25,952 bases of DNA from an uncultured Oscillospiraceae bacterium. GTDB taxonomy: Bacteria; Bacillota; Clostridia; Oscillospirales; Oscillospiraceae. The stretch's first letter is position 1. Each line of letters opens with the position of its first letter. The position numbers and the translations under genes were made by a program. Under the pieces are notes generated by a model. It was not told the DNA's origin, did no database searches, and saw nothing but the letters and a program-made list of their open reading frames with translations. The DNA is taken from positions 1 through 25,952 of the forward strand of contig CANQKJ010000007.1 of assembly GCA_947624465.1 (NCBI GenBank), read 5' to 3'. This document shows positions 7,535-14,945 of the stretch, piece after piece.

Positions 7535-7996
7535 TCACTCGTTGATGGTCAGCACCAGGGTGTTGACGTCCACGGTCACGTCGCCGCCGGCGAAGCCGTC
7601 CAGCAGGTCGGGATAGTCGGCGGAGGTGGAGGCGCTGCCGTTCATGTTCTCCACGCAGGAGGTGGGGGCGCTCAGGGTGACGGTCTTGACGCCGTCGGCG
7701 TCGGGCTCGGTGGCGGTGTAGGTGCCGGTGAAGTAGTCGGTGGTGAAGGCCACGACCACGCCGCTGATCTGGTTGACGAAGAAGTTCTTGATCAGGGTGT
7801 AGGAGCCGTCGGCGTTCAGGACCAGGACGCGGGCGTTGGTGTTGATGCAGTCGCCCTCATAGCCGGCTTCCACGAAGTCGGACTGGCAGGTATAGACCTC
7901 GGCGGGAGCGGCCTTCTTGCCGCCGCAGGCGGACAGCAGGGTGACGATCATCACGAGGGCCAGGGCGATGGTCAGGATCTTGGACAGTTTCTTCAT
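7535..7996 (-). CDS. Small lipoprotein of unknown function
   Basis: The 153-residue protein has a lipoprotein signal (MKKLSKILTIALALVMIV, lipobox LSAC at about residue 24). The mature part is Thr/Ser/Asp-rich and looks like all-beta structure, with two Cys (CQSDF, GDCINT) near the start and one later (SCVEN). GGAGG lies 8 bases before the ATG. The GH3 stop is 56 bases upstream with no terminator between, so both are probably on one LytTR-regulated transcript. I do not recognise a family. A surface binding or accessory protein for the glycosidase is possible from context only. Confidence 0.8.
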   Translation of the reverse strand: MKKLSKILTIALALVMIVTLLSACGGKKAAPAEVYTCQSDFVEAGYEGDCINTNARVLVLNADGSYTLIKNFFVNQISGVVVAFTTDYFTGTYTATEPDADGVKTVTLSAPTSCVENMNGSASTSADYPDLLDGFAGGDVTVDVNTLVLTINE

Positions 7997-8052
7997 TTTG
8001 TGTTCCTCCAGTTTTTTTGATATGTGATTGCTTTTTTGCATTGCTGCTTGGA

Positions 8053-11000
8053 TCAGTTGGCTGCGTTCTTCTTCGCGGCCTTCTTGGCCTTCACCACGCC
8101 CAGGGCGATGAGGGCGCCGGCCAGGACCACCAGAACCGCGTCGGCGGCGTACAGGGCAATGCGCCAGGGGGCGATGCCATAGGAGATGGTGGTGGCGTCG
8201 GACAGGTGGTTCACCGTGCCGCTGTTCACGTGGGTGTAGAGGATGTCCTTCATGGCCTGACGCATGACCTTCTGGGTGCTGGGGTTGTTGGTGTCGGCGA
8301 ACTTGGAGAGCAGGGTGGCCTCGTTGGCCAGCATCAGGTCGTTGCCGCTGGACACGCCGGCCTCCACGTTCATGTAGGCGTAGCCGTTGTAGTCGGTGAC
8401 CACGGTGCCCAGGAAGCCCCACTCGTCGCGGAGCACGCCGGTGACCAGCTCGTCGCAGGCGCCGCTCCACACGCTGCCGATGCGGTTGAAGGAGCTCATC
8501 ACGCCGATGGAGCCGCGCATGGTCTTGGTCTGGACCTCGCCGTTCTCGTTCAGGTACTTCAGCTCGATGACGGGCTTCTCAAAGGCGATCTCAAAGGCTT
8601 TCAGGTAGATCTCGCGCATGGCCTGCTCGTTGCACCACACGCAGGGGCCGTTGTCGCAGCGGTGGGTCTCCACATCGTTGAGGGCGAAGTGCTTGAAGTA
8701 GCAGGTCAGGCCCATGGAGGTGGCGCCCTGGATGGTACCGGCGCAGGTGTTGCCGCTGATGACGGGATCCTCGGAGTAGTACTCGAAGTTACGGCCGCAG
8801 AAGGGGGTGCGGTGGGTGTCGGTGCCGGGGGCGTACCAGCCGTCGATGCCGGCGCTGGCCGCCTCGTTGCCCACCATCCGGCCGTAGGCCTCGGCCAGGT
8901 CCACGTTCCAGGTGGCGGCCACCAGGGTGCCGCAGCAGTTGAAGTTGCCGCTGGCGCCCAGGCCCAGGCCGCCGTACTGCTTCAGGCCGGCGGGGCCGTC
9001 GGTGGCGCTGGAGCCGGGCAGACCAATGGCGGGAAGGGCGCCGGTGCCCTGGTTGCCCGCGTAGATGATGGAGGTCATGTTCTTCACGCTCAGCTCATCC
9101 AGCAGCAGATCCCACTTGGGGTCGTCGTAGGTCAGGCCGCGGAGCGCCACGACGTTGATGTTGTTCTTGGCGCCGGTGGTGGGGGCCTGGTCGCCGCTGT
9201 CATAGTAGTCGGGAGAATAATTGCCCAGGTTGGCGATCACCGCGTCGCTGGCCTTCAAATCGTCCGCCGTGGGAGCGGTGGGGAAGGAGCCGGCGAAGTC
9301 GGCCCGGGTGAAGTTGGCGGCGAAGCCCTTGTTGGCCTTGGCGTCGTTATAGGCCACAAAGTGCTCGTTCTGCTCGGTGAAGCGGTTGGTGGCGGCCACC
9401 ACGGTGTGGCTGCTCTTGTACTCGTCGCTCCGGTTAACGAACTCGCCGATCTGGGCGTCGATCTCGGCCTGGCGGGGGTTGGAGGCGTCAAACACCACGT
9501 CGGCGGCCACGGTGTAGTCCCAGGTGCAGTTCTCGCCGTAGAGCTCGTGGGAGTTCTTCCGCACGGAGACGGTATAGGTGCCGGCGTCCAGCACATAGCA
9601 GCCCTTGCCCAGGTAGTCGTAGGAGGCCATGTCCTCCACCCGGAAGGAAACGGTGTAGTCCTTGCTCTCGCCGGGTTCCAGCAGGTCGGTCTTGTCGTAG
9701 GCGGCCAGGACCACCTCGGCCTTCTCAACACTGCCGTTATAGGGGGCGTGGTAGTAGACCTGCACCACGTCCTTGCCGGCCACAGAGCCGGTGTTGGTCA
9801 CAGTGACGGTGACGTTGATCATGCCGTCGGCCGCCTCGGCGCTCTTGATGGTCTGGGTGAAGGTGGTGTAGCTCAGGCCGTAGCCGAAGGGATAGACCAC
9901 GGCGGTGTCGTAGTCGATGAAGCCCTCGGCGGCGGCGGTCTCATAGTACCGGTAGCCCACGTAGATGCCCTCTTCATACTCCACCATGTAGGAGTCGCCC
10001 ATGGCGTTGTCCTTGCTCACGTTGGAGTAGGCGTTGACCACGGCGTTGGGGAAGGTGGGGTCGGCGGTCAGGTCGGCGGGCCAGGTGTCCACCGTGTGGC
10101 CGGAGGGGTTGGTCTTGCCGGAGAGGATCTCAGCCAGGGCCACGGTGCCGCGGGAGCCGGGGAGGGCCATCCAGACGATGGCGTCCACGTTCTCGTCGGC
10201 CTCAAGGTCGCCCAGCTCCATCACGTTGGCGCTGTTGATGACCACGATGACGGTGTCGAAGTTCTCCTCCACGTGGGCCAGGAGCTGCTTCTCCTCATAG
10301 TTCAGTTCCAGCTGGTGCTGACCGGCCTCGTAGTTCTTGGTCTCGGCCACGGAGGAGTCCATGGCGGTCTGGCCGGAGGTGAGGCTGCCCTTCAGGTCGG
10401 TGCCCAGGTCGGCGCCCTCGCCGCCCTGCCGGCCAAACACCACGATGGCGGCGTCCTTATAGGAGGCATAGGAGGAGGTGACGCTGGAGTTGTAATAGCT
10501 CATGGGGAACTCGCCGATGTAATAGGTCTGGGCGGACAGCTTATCCATGGCGTTGAAGCCGACTTCCACCTTGTCCAAATTGTCGGCGTACATCTTCAGC
10601 AGGGTCTCGTTTACCTTGTAGCCCTCGGCGGTGAGGGCGTCGGCGATGGGAGTACACTGGTTGGCGTCGCCCGCGCCGGAGCCGGTGCCGCCCCAGACAG
10701 TGTCCACGCTGCGACGGCCGAACAGGGAGACGCTCTTGGGAGTGGCCAGGGGCAGGGCGCCGTTGATGTTCTTCATTAACGTGATGCCCTCGGCGGCGAT
10801 GTTCTTGGTGGTCTCCTTGGCCGCCGCGTCGATCGCCTCGGCGTTCTTGTAGTCCAGAGGATAGTAGTCGGTGTCCCAGTTCTCAGAGCCGGGCTTGGTG
10901 TTCACGATGGGTTCGCCCGTTCCGATGTAGGTGTCCAGCACGCCGGAGAAATAGCTGCACGCGCCGGTGGCCACGATGGCGATCACCAGAAAGACGGCGG

Positions 11001-11058
11001 CGATGGCGTACAGGACCTTGGAGAGCACAGGGGTCTTCCGTTTCTTTTTCGGTTCCAT
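8053..11058 (-). CDS. Circularly permuted GH3 glycosidase, membrane-anchored
   Basis: This 1001-residue beta-glucosidase/xylosidase-like protein has the reversed GH3 domain order known from Ruminococcus and Butyrivibrio enzymes. The GH3 C-domain comes first (about 80-400, starting NIAAEGITLMKN), then a fibronectin-like domain (about 405-515, TVTNTGSVAGKDVVQVYYH), then the catalytic N-type barrel (about 650-910). The barrel shows TDGPAG, GRNFEYYSEDP and KHFALND, and the probable nucleophile is the Asp near 888 in VVTDYNG. There is a membrane segment at residues 13-31 and a second near the C-terminus, followed by KAKKAAKK. I chose the ATG at 11058 because upstream in-frame codons lie beyond the predicted promoter. 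GGAGGAG lies about 10 bases before it. The exact sugar specificity is unknown. Confidence 0.92.
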   Translation of the reverse strand: MEPKKKRKTPVLSKVLYAIAAVFLVIAIVATGACSYFSGVLDTYIGTGEPIVNTKPGSENWDTDYYPLDYKNAEAIDAAAKETTKNIAAEGITLMKNINGALPLATPKSVSLFGRRSVDTVWGGTGSGAGDANQCTPIADALTAEGYKVNETLLKMYADNLDKVEVGFNAMDKLSAQTYYIGEFPMSYYNSSVTSSYASYKDAAIVVFGRQGGEGADLGTDLKGSLTSGQTAMDSSVAETKNYEAGQHQLELNYEEKQLLAHVEENFDTVIVVINSANVMELGDLEADENVDAIVWMALPGSRGTVALAEILSGKTNPSGHTVDTWPADLTADPTFPNAVVNAYSNVSKDNAMGDSYMVEYEEGIYVGYRYYETAAAEGFIDYDTAVVYPFGYGLSYTTFTQTIKSAEAADGMINVTVTVTNTGSVAGKDVVQVYYHAPYNGSVEKAEVVLAAYDKTDLLEPGESKDYTVSFRVEDMASYDYLGKGCYVLDAGTYTVSVRKNSHELYGENCTWDYTVAADVVFDASNPRQAEIDAQIGEFVNRSDEYKSSHTVVAATNRFTEQNEHFVAYNDAKANKGFAANFTRADFAGSFPTAPTADDLKASDAVIANLGNYSPDYYDSGDQAPTTGAKNNINVVALRGLTYDDPKWDLLLDELSVKNMTSIIYAGNQGTGALPAIGLPGSSATDGPAGLKQYGGLGLGASGNFNCCGTLVAATWNVDLAEAYGRMVGNEAASAGIDGWYAPGTDTHRTPFCGRNFEYYSEDPVISGNTCAGTIQGATSMGLTCYFKHFALNDVETHRCDNGPCVWCNEQAMREIYLKAFEIAFEKPVIELKYLNENGEVQTKTMRGSIGVMSSFNRIGSVWSGACDELVTGVLRDEWGFLGTVVTDYNGYAYMNVEAGVSSGNDLMLANEATLLSKFADTNNPSTQKVMRQAMKDILYTHVNSGTVNHLSDATTISYGIAPWRIALYAADAVLVVLAGALIALGVVKAKKAAKKNAAN

Positions 11059-11092
11059 AGGGGTCTCGCTCCTCCTTTTCTTTGATGGGGCC

Positions 11093-11121
11093 ATTGTATG
11101 AAACCGAAAATTTCTTTGCAA
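11093..11121 (-). promoter_or_regulatory. GH3 promoter
   Basis: On the minus strand, -35 TTGCAA (11116-11121) and -10 TACAAT (11093-11098) have a 17-base spacer. The expected start is near 11086, giving a leader of about 28 bases and supporting the ATG at 11058. Confidence 0.75.
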
Positions 11122-11127
11122 TCGTTC

Positions 11128-11161
11128 CGTCATTTTCTGTTCATCCTGCGGCATGAACTGT
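11128..11161 (-). promoter_or_regulatory. LytTR-type activator site for GH3 gene
   Basis: Read on the minus strand, half-sites ACAGTTCATGCCG (11149-11161) and ACAGAAAATGACG (11128-11140) are 21 bases apart and end 6 bases before the -35 box. They match the esterase site as ACAG-N3-RTGMCG, with identical spacing to the promoter. Confidence 0.72.
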
Positions 11162-11216
11162 CTGGCGGCGACGAAGGAGGGGCGCGGGCCCCCGGCGGAT
11201 CATGGCGAAAGGGGTC

Positions 11217-11252
11217 AAAAAAGCTCCGAAGTCAAATGACTTCGGAGCTTTT
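11217..11252 (-). terminator. Terminator after the flavodoxin-ferredoxin gene
   Basis: AAAAGCTCCGAAGTCA (11219-11234) is perfectly complementary to 11237-11252, and on the minus strand six T follow. It separates the upstream minus-strand gene from the GH3 promoter. Confidence 0.92.
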
Positions 11253-11289
11253 GACGTCAGGGGCCAAAGGCCGGCCCCCGTTGGTCATC

Positions 11290-12245
11290 TCAATCGTCCT
11301 CAAATGAAAGCTGTTTTCTCCGGGGGTGCCGGGGGTGGCGGGAATAGTAGGGCGTCTTTGTGCCGACCTCCGCCGCCGGGATCAGGCGGCGGAACTTTCC
11401 CTCTTCCTCCGCCCTACTGAGCACCGTCTCAAACAGCGCCGAGCCGTGCTCCTGCCCCACCGGCGCCGCCTCCTCATAGGGCACGGCAGGATGGATCGCG
11501 CCCGTCGGGCACAGCAGCTCGCAATAGGTACAGCCATGGCAGTCGTCACAGGCGTCGCCGCGGCTGCCGTATCTCTGGGGCTGGGCGGCGAGGTCGATAT
11601 AGCCCATCGTGCAGTTGTCCATGCAGATATGGCACTTGGGATACAGGCATTTCTCCGGGTCCCGGACCAGGCGGTCGTGTACGTTGTGGAAGCCGCCCAG
11701 GTGGTCGATGGCGGCGTTCGCGTGCATAGGCGTCATGTTGGGCGCCGGCGCCTGGGGGAGAAGGTCCATCTCGCCGCCGCGGACGCGCTCCGCCCTTTGG
11801 CAGACCTTCCTGCCCCAGTCCTTTGCGCCCTCCAGATCCGCCGCGTCCGGGTGCCCCGCTGGTAATAGGGGTCTGGGAAGATCTGGACCGTGCAGTCGCC
11901 GTACCAGTCCCTCCAGTCCACGACCCGAAAGCCCTTGTTCATCAGCCGGGGGACGGCCAGCGGGAAATACAGATCCGGCATGGTCCCATGGGTGCAGAAG
12001 GAAAAGGCCAGTTTCCCCGCCTGGGGCGGCATCTCCTCCACGAACCTCCGCACATTGGGGGGCATCTCGTACCACACGGGGGAGCCGAGCCCGACCATGT
12101 CGTACGCCTCAAGCTCGTCATAGGCGACCTTCTTCAAAAACTTCAGCGTCACCGCGTGGCCTTCCTCCCGCATACCGTCGCGGATGGCGCGGGCGATCTT
12201 CTGGGTATTTCCCGTCTGAGAATAATAGACGATCAGGATCTTCAT
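11290..12245 (-). pseudogene. EFR1-like flavodoxin-ferredoxin fusion, frameshifted
   Basis: The N-terminal part is a flavodoxin (MKILIVYYSQTGNTQKIARA has the FMN phosphate loop; SPVWYEMPPNVRRFV follows). The C-terminal part is a 2x[4Fe-4S] ferredoxin (CLYPKCHICMDNC, then CDDCHGCTYCELLCP). The two halves are in different frames. The break is at a C4 run on the plus strand (11854-11857); one extra base would join PYYQRG to HPDAADLEGAKDW smoothly. Such fusions (EFR1 family) are thought to transfer electrons and are common in anaerobic Clostridia. The ATG at 12245 has AAGGGGG 8 bases upstream and starts the flavodoxin cleanly. A sequencing error in the homopolymer would make this an intact gene of about 318 residues. 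Confidence 0.85.
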
Positions 12246-12320
12246 CTGCACAGCCCCCTTCACAGGAAAACTCTAACACATTCCGGCGGAAATGGAAAGC
12301 CTTTTTCTGAGCTCCGGCCT

Positions 12321-12606
12321 CGCTTCACCCCCTGTTTGCCCCGTTGAGGCGATTTGAGGCCCGCCTGCCGGCGGGGCGGCATCCGTGCCCACCCCGGCGA
12401 TTTGCCCCGAAACTCGCCCGCTTTTCGAGACCACTCGCGCCCTGATTTCCTCCGGCGTTTTCACCAAACAAGGGCAATGCAGAGGGGGCGAAAGAGGTGC
12501 AGGATAAAAGCAGGTGGTCGGTTTTCAGCCCTCTGTGCTGTGCCAAGTGGTCGGTCACCCCGCAAACCCGCGCCGTTTGTGGGTCTCTGCGCAGCGTGGC
12601 AGGTGG
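12321..12606 (+). repeat. Integration-module 5' repeat, copy 2, with iterated 11-mers
   Basis: This sequence matches 162-514. The 11-mer AGGTGGTCGGT occurs at 12512-12522 and 12601-12611, with a one-base variant (AAGTGGTCGGT) at 12545-12555. In the gap 12246-12717 I see no gene. The 11-mers may be arm-type sites for the integrase N-terminal domain or a repressor site for the int operon. The short plus-strand frames here look like chance. Confidence 0.65.
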
Positions 12607-12717
12607 TCGGTTCGCATATTTTTGCGGTTTCCCGATTTTTTCGCAGAGTTATCAGTTTGTACACCTTTGGCCGAAGCAGTTCTGGTATGTGTTGTCTCTG
12701 CAAAGGAGGCGACCGCC

Positions 12718-13041
12718 ATGCCCGAATACCTGAAAGCACTCCACGAACGGTTCACTACAGCGTCGCTCGAAGTAGCAAAGATACAGCGTGAGCGAAACAG
12801 GATCCTCACCAGACTACGCGGACAGCTGGATAAGTCCCAACGAATCCTGCTCCTCCACCTGCTGGATCTGGAGGACGGTCTGCGGGACCAGACCTCGCTG
12901 GACAGCTTCCTCTCCGGCATCCGTCTGGCCAGAGGGATCGAACAGGAGCTGAGCGAGATCCCGACCTACTCCTTCGACGATGAGAACGAGGAACAAGCCA
13001 GACGGAAGGCAGGTGAAGCATCATGCAGAAAAAGTTACTGA
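12718..13041 (+). CDS. Small helical protein preceding the integrase
   Basis: This is a 107-residue, mostly helical, charged protein (VAKIQRERNRILTRLRGQL, then LLLHLLDLEDGLRDQTSLD and SFLSGIRLARGIEQELSE). AAAGGAGG lies 8 bases before the ATG. Its 3' end overlaps the integrase start by 19 bases, implying coupled expression. The DSFLSGIRLARGI region recalls small uncharacterised proteins of clostridial mobile elements, perhaps of DUF6809 type, but I am not certain. A role as recombination directionality factor or regulator is inference from position only. It is absent from the decayed first module because of the deletion there. Confidence 0.72.
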   Translation: MPEYLKALHERFTTASLEVAKIQRERNRILTRLRGQLDKSQRILLLHLLDLEDGLRDQTSLDSFLSGIRLARGIEQELSEIPTYSFDDENEEQARRKAGEASCRKSY

Positions 13042-14237
13042 CCAACGGCAACGTGTTCAAGCGCACCGACGGACGCTGGAACGGCGTAGTCTGGTACCTG
13101 GACGAGCAGGGGGAGCGCAAGCGCAAATCCTTCTGCGGGACCTCCAAGCCAGAGGTCAAGGCCAAGATCACCGAGTACATCGCGGACTTCAAGCACCAAC
13201 TCACCGCCTCCGACGAGTCCAAGGCCAAGCTGGAGGACAGCATGAAAAACTGGCTCCGGGTATTCAAATTCCCGTCGGTGGAGCGCACCACCTATGACCG
13301 ACTGGAGTGGACGGCCACCCACTTGGTCTACCCTCTGCTGGGAGACAAGGTGGTGGGCGACGTGACTTCCGCCGACGTGAAGGCCACACTCAACCACTGG
13401 ATGGCCGCCGGCTTCGCCTACACCACCGTAAAGAAAGTCCACAACCTCCTGACGGACTACTTCCGCTACCTGACCCAGCAAGAGATGACTTCCAAGAACC
13501 CCATGCCGGCAGCCCCCATGATCAAGCGGGCGAACTTCCTGGCCGCCCAAGGGAAAGAGAACCTGCCCACCTTCGAGACGGTCACCACATTCAGTCCGAA
13601 GGAAATCGAAAAGTTTAAGGCTGAAGCTGTGCGGAAGTGGAGCAACGGCAAGCGAATGTATCAACAGTCCGCAGCTTACGTCCTTATGCTGAACACCGGC
13701 CTCCGCACCTGCGAGGTGCTGGGACTTCTGAACAGCGACATCGACCTGGACTGCAGGGTGATCCATCTCCAGCGGGGCGTGAAGGAGATCGCCAAACGCA
13801 ACGGCACCGATGCCGTCGGCGGCATGGAAATGAAGGTGGGTAAGCTCAAAACCGCCTCCAGCAAGCGGGATGTGCCCTTGAACCAGGCGGCGGTCAACGC
13901 CATCCTCGACCTGCGGGCGGAGCGGTACTTCGGAAAAGACAGTCCGCTGATTGCCGACGAGAAAGGGAACTACACCAAGCCCGTGAATTTCCGCAAGCGG
14001 TACTACCGAATCCTTGAAGCCGCCGGAATCGAGCAGAAAGGGCTCCACAGCCTGCGGCACACCTTCGCCACTAATCTGGTCAACGGGGTCAAGCAGCCGG
14101 ACGGCTCCATCAAAGCCCTCTCGCCCCGGCAGGTGGCGGACCTCTTGGGCCACTCCACCTCAGAAATCACAGAACTCTATTACGTCAAAAGGGACACATC
14201 CCGTCTGGCCGGGATCACGGCTGGATTCGAGCTGTGA
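13023..14237 (+). CDS. int: Tyrosine recombinase / phage-type integrase
   Basis: The 404-residue protein has the full layout. An arm-binding-like N-terminal region comes first (residues 8-56, VFKRTDGRWNGVVWYLDEQG), then a SAM-like core-binding domain (about 70-170), then the catalytic domain (about 185-395). Catalytic residues visible are Arg228 (NTGLRTCEVLG), probable Lys281 (TASSKRDVPL), His342 and Arg345 (HSLRH), His377 (LGHSTS) and nucleophile Tyr386 (ELYYVKRD). It is translated directly after the small upstream gene. A terminator and a tRNA 3'-end sequence lie 250-300 bases downstream, the usual setting of an integrase that targets a tRNA gene. It likely catalyses integration and excision of the island to its left. 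Confidence 0.95.
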   Translation: MQKKLLTNGNVFKRTDGRWNGVVWYLDEQGERKRKSFCGTSKPEVKAKITEYIADFKHQLTASDESKAKLEDSMKNWLRVFKFPSVERTTYDRLEWTATHLVYPLLGDKVVGDVTSADVKATLNHWMAAGFAYTTVKKVHNLLTDYFRYLTQQEMTSKNPMPAAPMIKRANFLAAQGKENLPTFETVTTFSPKEIEKFKAEAVRKWSNGKRMYQQSAAYVLMLNTGLRTCEVLGLLNSDIDLDCRVIHLQRGVKEIAKRNGTDAVGGMEMKVGKLKTASSKRDVPLNQAAVNAILDLRAERYFGKDSPLIADEKGNYTKPVNFRKRYYRILEAAGIEQKGLHSLRHTFATNLVNGVKQPDGSIKALSPRQVADLLGHSTSEITELYYVKRDTSRLAGITAGFEL

Positions 14238-14284
14238 TCCGTGCAAAAATGCCCCTGCCTAAAACAGCAGAGTCGCTCAGCGGT

Positions 14285-14419
14285 CCAAAAATTGAGACAC
14301 ATGATCAAAGAAAACGCCCCTCTGGTCAAAACCCATCGACCAGAGAGGCCAAAAACTTTGATGCTATTTTGGTGCTGTACCCGACGGAACGGGGCGGGAT
14401 CGTTGACGCCAGACAGCAC
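14285..14419 (+). repeat. Structured element after integrase, copy 2
   Basis: This is the counterpart of 1401-1535, with the same stems: CCAAAA 14285-14290 with TTTTGG 14367-14372, ATCAAAG 14304-14310 with CTTTGAT 14356-14362, and GTGCTGT 14372-14378 with ACAGCAC 14413-14419. The central stem here is CTCTGGTC (14320-14327) with GACCAGAG (14338-14345), unrelated in sequence to copy 1 yet still paired. A terminator follows at 14485. Confidence 0.62.
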
Positions 14420-14484
14420 GATTTGAGCGTCATTCGGGCATCAGACTCGGTCTACTGAAACTGATACCCCAAAAAAGTACCGAA

Positions 14485-14516
14485 AAAGCGCCGAAGTTGT
14501 GCAACTTCGGCGCTTT
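14485..14516 (+). terminator. Terminator after the integrase module
   Basis: AAAGCGCCGAAGTTG (14485-14499) is perfectly complementary to 14502-14516, which ends in CTTTC. A-rich sequence lies on the left side, so it may work in both directions. Confidence 0.85.
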
Positions 14517-14519
14517 CAT

Positions 14520-14542
14520 TGGCAGGGGCAGAAGGATTCGAA
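14520..14542 (-). other. att-like core: tRNA 3' end including CCA
   Basis: On the minus strand this reads TTCGAATCC, TTC, TGCCCCTG, CCA: the T-loop, half of the T-stem, the acceptor 3' strand, the discriminator and an encoded CCA. The rest of a tRNA is missing to the right, so this is a duplicated 3' end, as left when an integrase inserts into a tRNA gene. Seventeen of the bases recur at 1715-1731. Confidence 0.65.
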
Positions 14543-14569
14543 TTAGAAGATACATATTTTACCTGATTT

Positions 14570-14707
14570 CTATTCGTGCCGCCAAATCCCTGGCCCGTTG
14601 AAAATAGCGCACTCGCAAACAATCCATATTTTGTCTTGTGTCAAGTGGTGTTGGCCGATCCCGCCGCGGTAAGGGTCAGCATAAGGGTCAAAAACTGAAT
14701 GATCCAT
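14570..14707 (-). other. Small open frame next to att core, possibly a truncated gene start
   Basis: A 45-codon frame begins MDHSVFDPYADPYRGG just after the UDP-galactopyranose mutase remnant stop and ends shortly before the att core. GGGAG sits too close to the ATG for a good ribosome binding site. It may be the N-terminus of a polysaccharide gene cut off by the integration event. I do not recognise it. Confidence 0.3.
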
Positions 14708-14711
14708 CTCC

Positions 14712-14837
14712 CTACGGCCAAGTCAATTCCTCGGCCGCCAGCGCGGCTTTGATTGCCTCGTCCATCACATAGCCCTTGTAGCGCCCCAGTCGTCCGCCGA
14801 AAATAATGTTCGGATGCTCCTTCACTATCTTATAATT
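14712..14837 (-). pseudogene. glf: UDP-galactopyranose mutase C-terminal remnant
   Basis: A 41-codon stretch ending in a stop reads EHPNIIFGGRLGRYKGYV followed by MDEAIKAALAAEEL. This matches the conserved C-terminal FGGRLGxYKYYDM-type motif of UDP-galactopyranose mutase, the flavoenzyme that makes UDP-galactofuranose. An in-frame stop lies directly upstream at 14838-14840 and the other roughly 330 residues are absent. It is a relic showing that the polysaccharide locus once carried galactofuranose genes here. Nothing recognisable lies in 14841-14945. Confidence 0.75.
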
Positions 14838-14945
14838 CTAGCAAAATATGTAATTTAATGCTGTTTTGTTCAAAATAACGTATATTCTGAGTTTAACATT
14901 TCAGGAAGTACATTCGAGGGAGAATGCTAATCAGTTCTTAACTTT

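Noticed and set aside
8017..10779. Open frame of 920 codons antisense to the GH3 gene
   Set aside because: It consists of Gly/Val/His/Ala repeats with no recognisable domain, typical of antisense frames in GC-rich genes.
11059..11154. N-terminal extension of the GH3 frame to an upstream Met
   Set aside because: The extension overlaps the predicted promoter and one LytTR half-site; the ATG at 11058 is followed by a normal membrane anchor and preceded by GGAGGAG.
12354..12791. Overlapping plus- and minus-strand frames in the second integration-module repeat
   Set aside because: The same frames are not kept in the first copy, where indels differ, so coding selection is unlikely.
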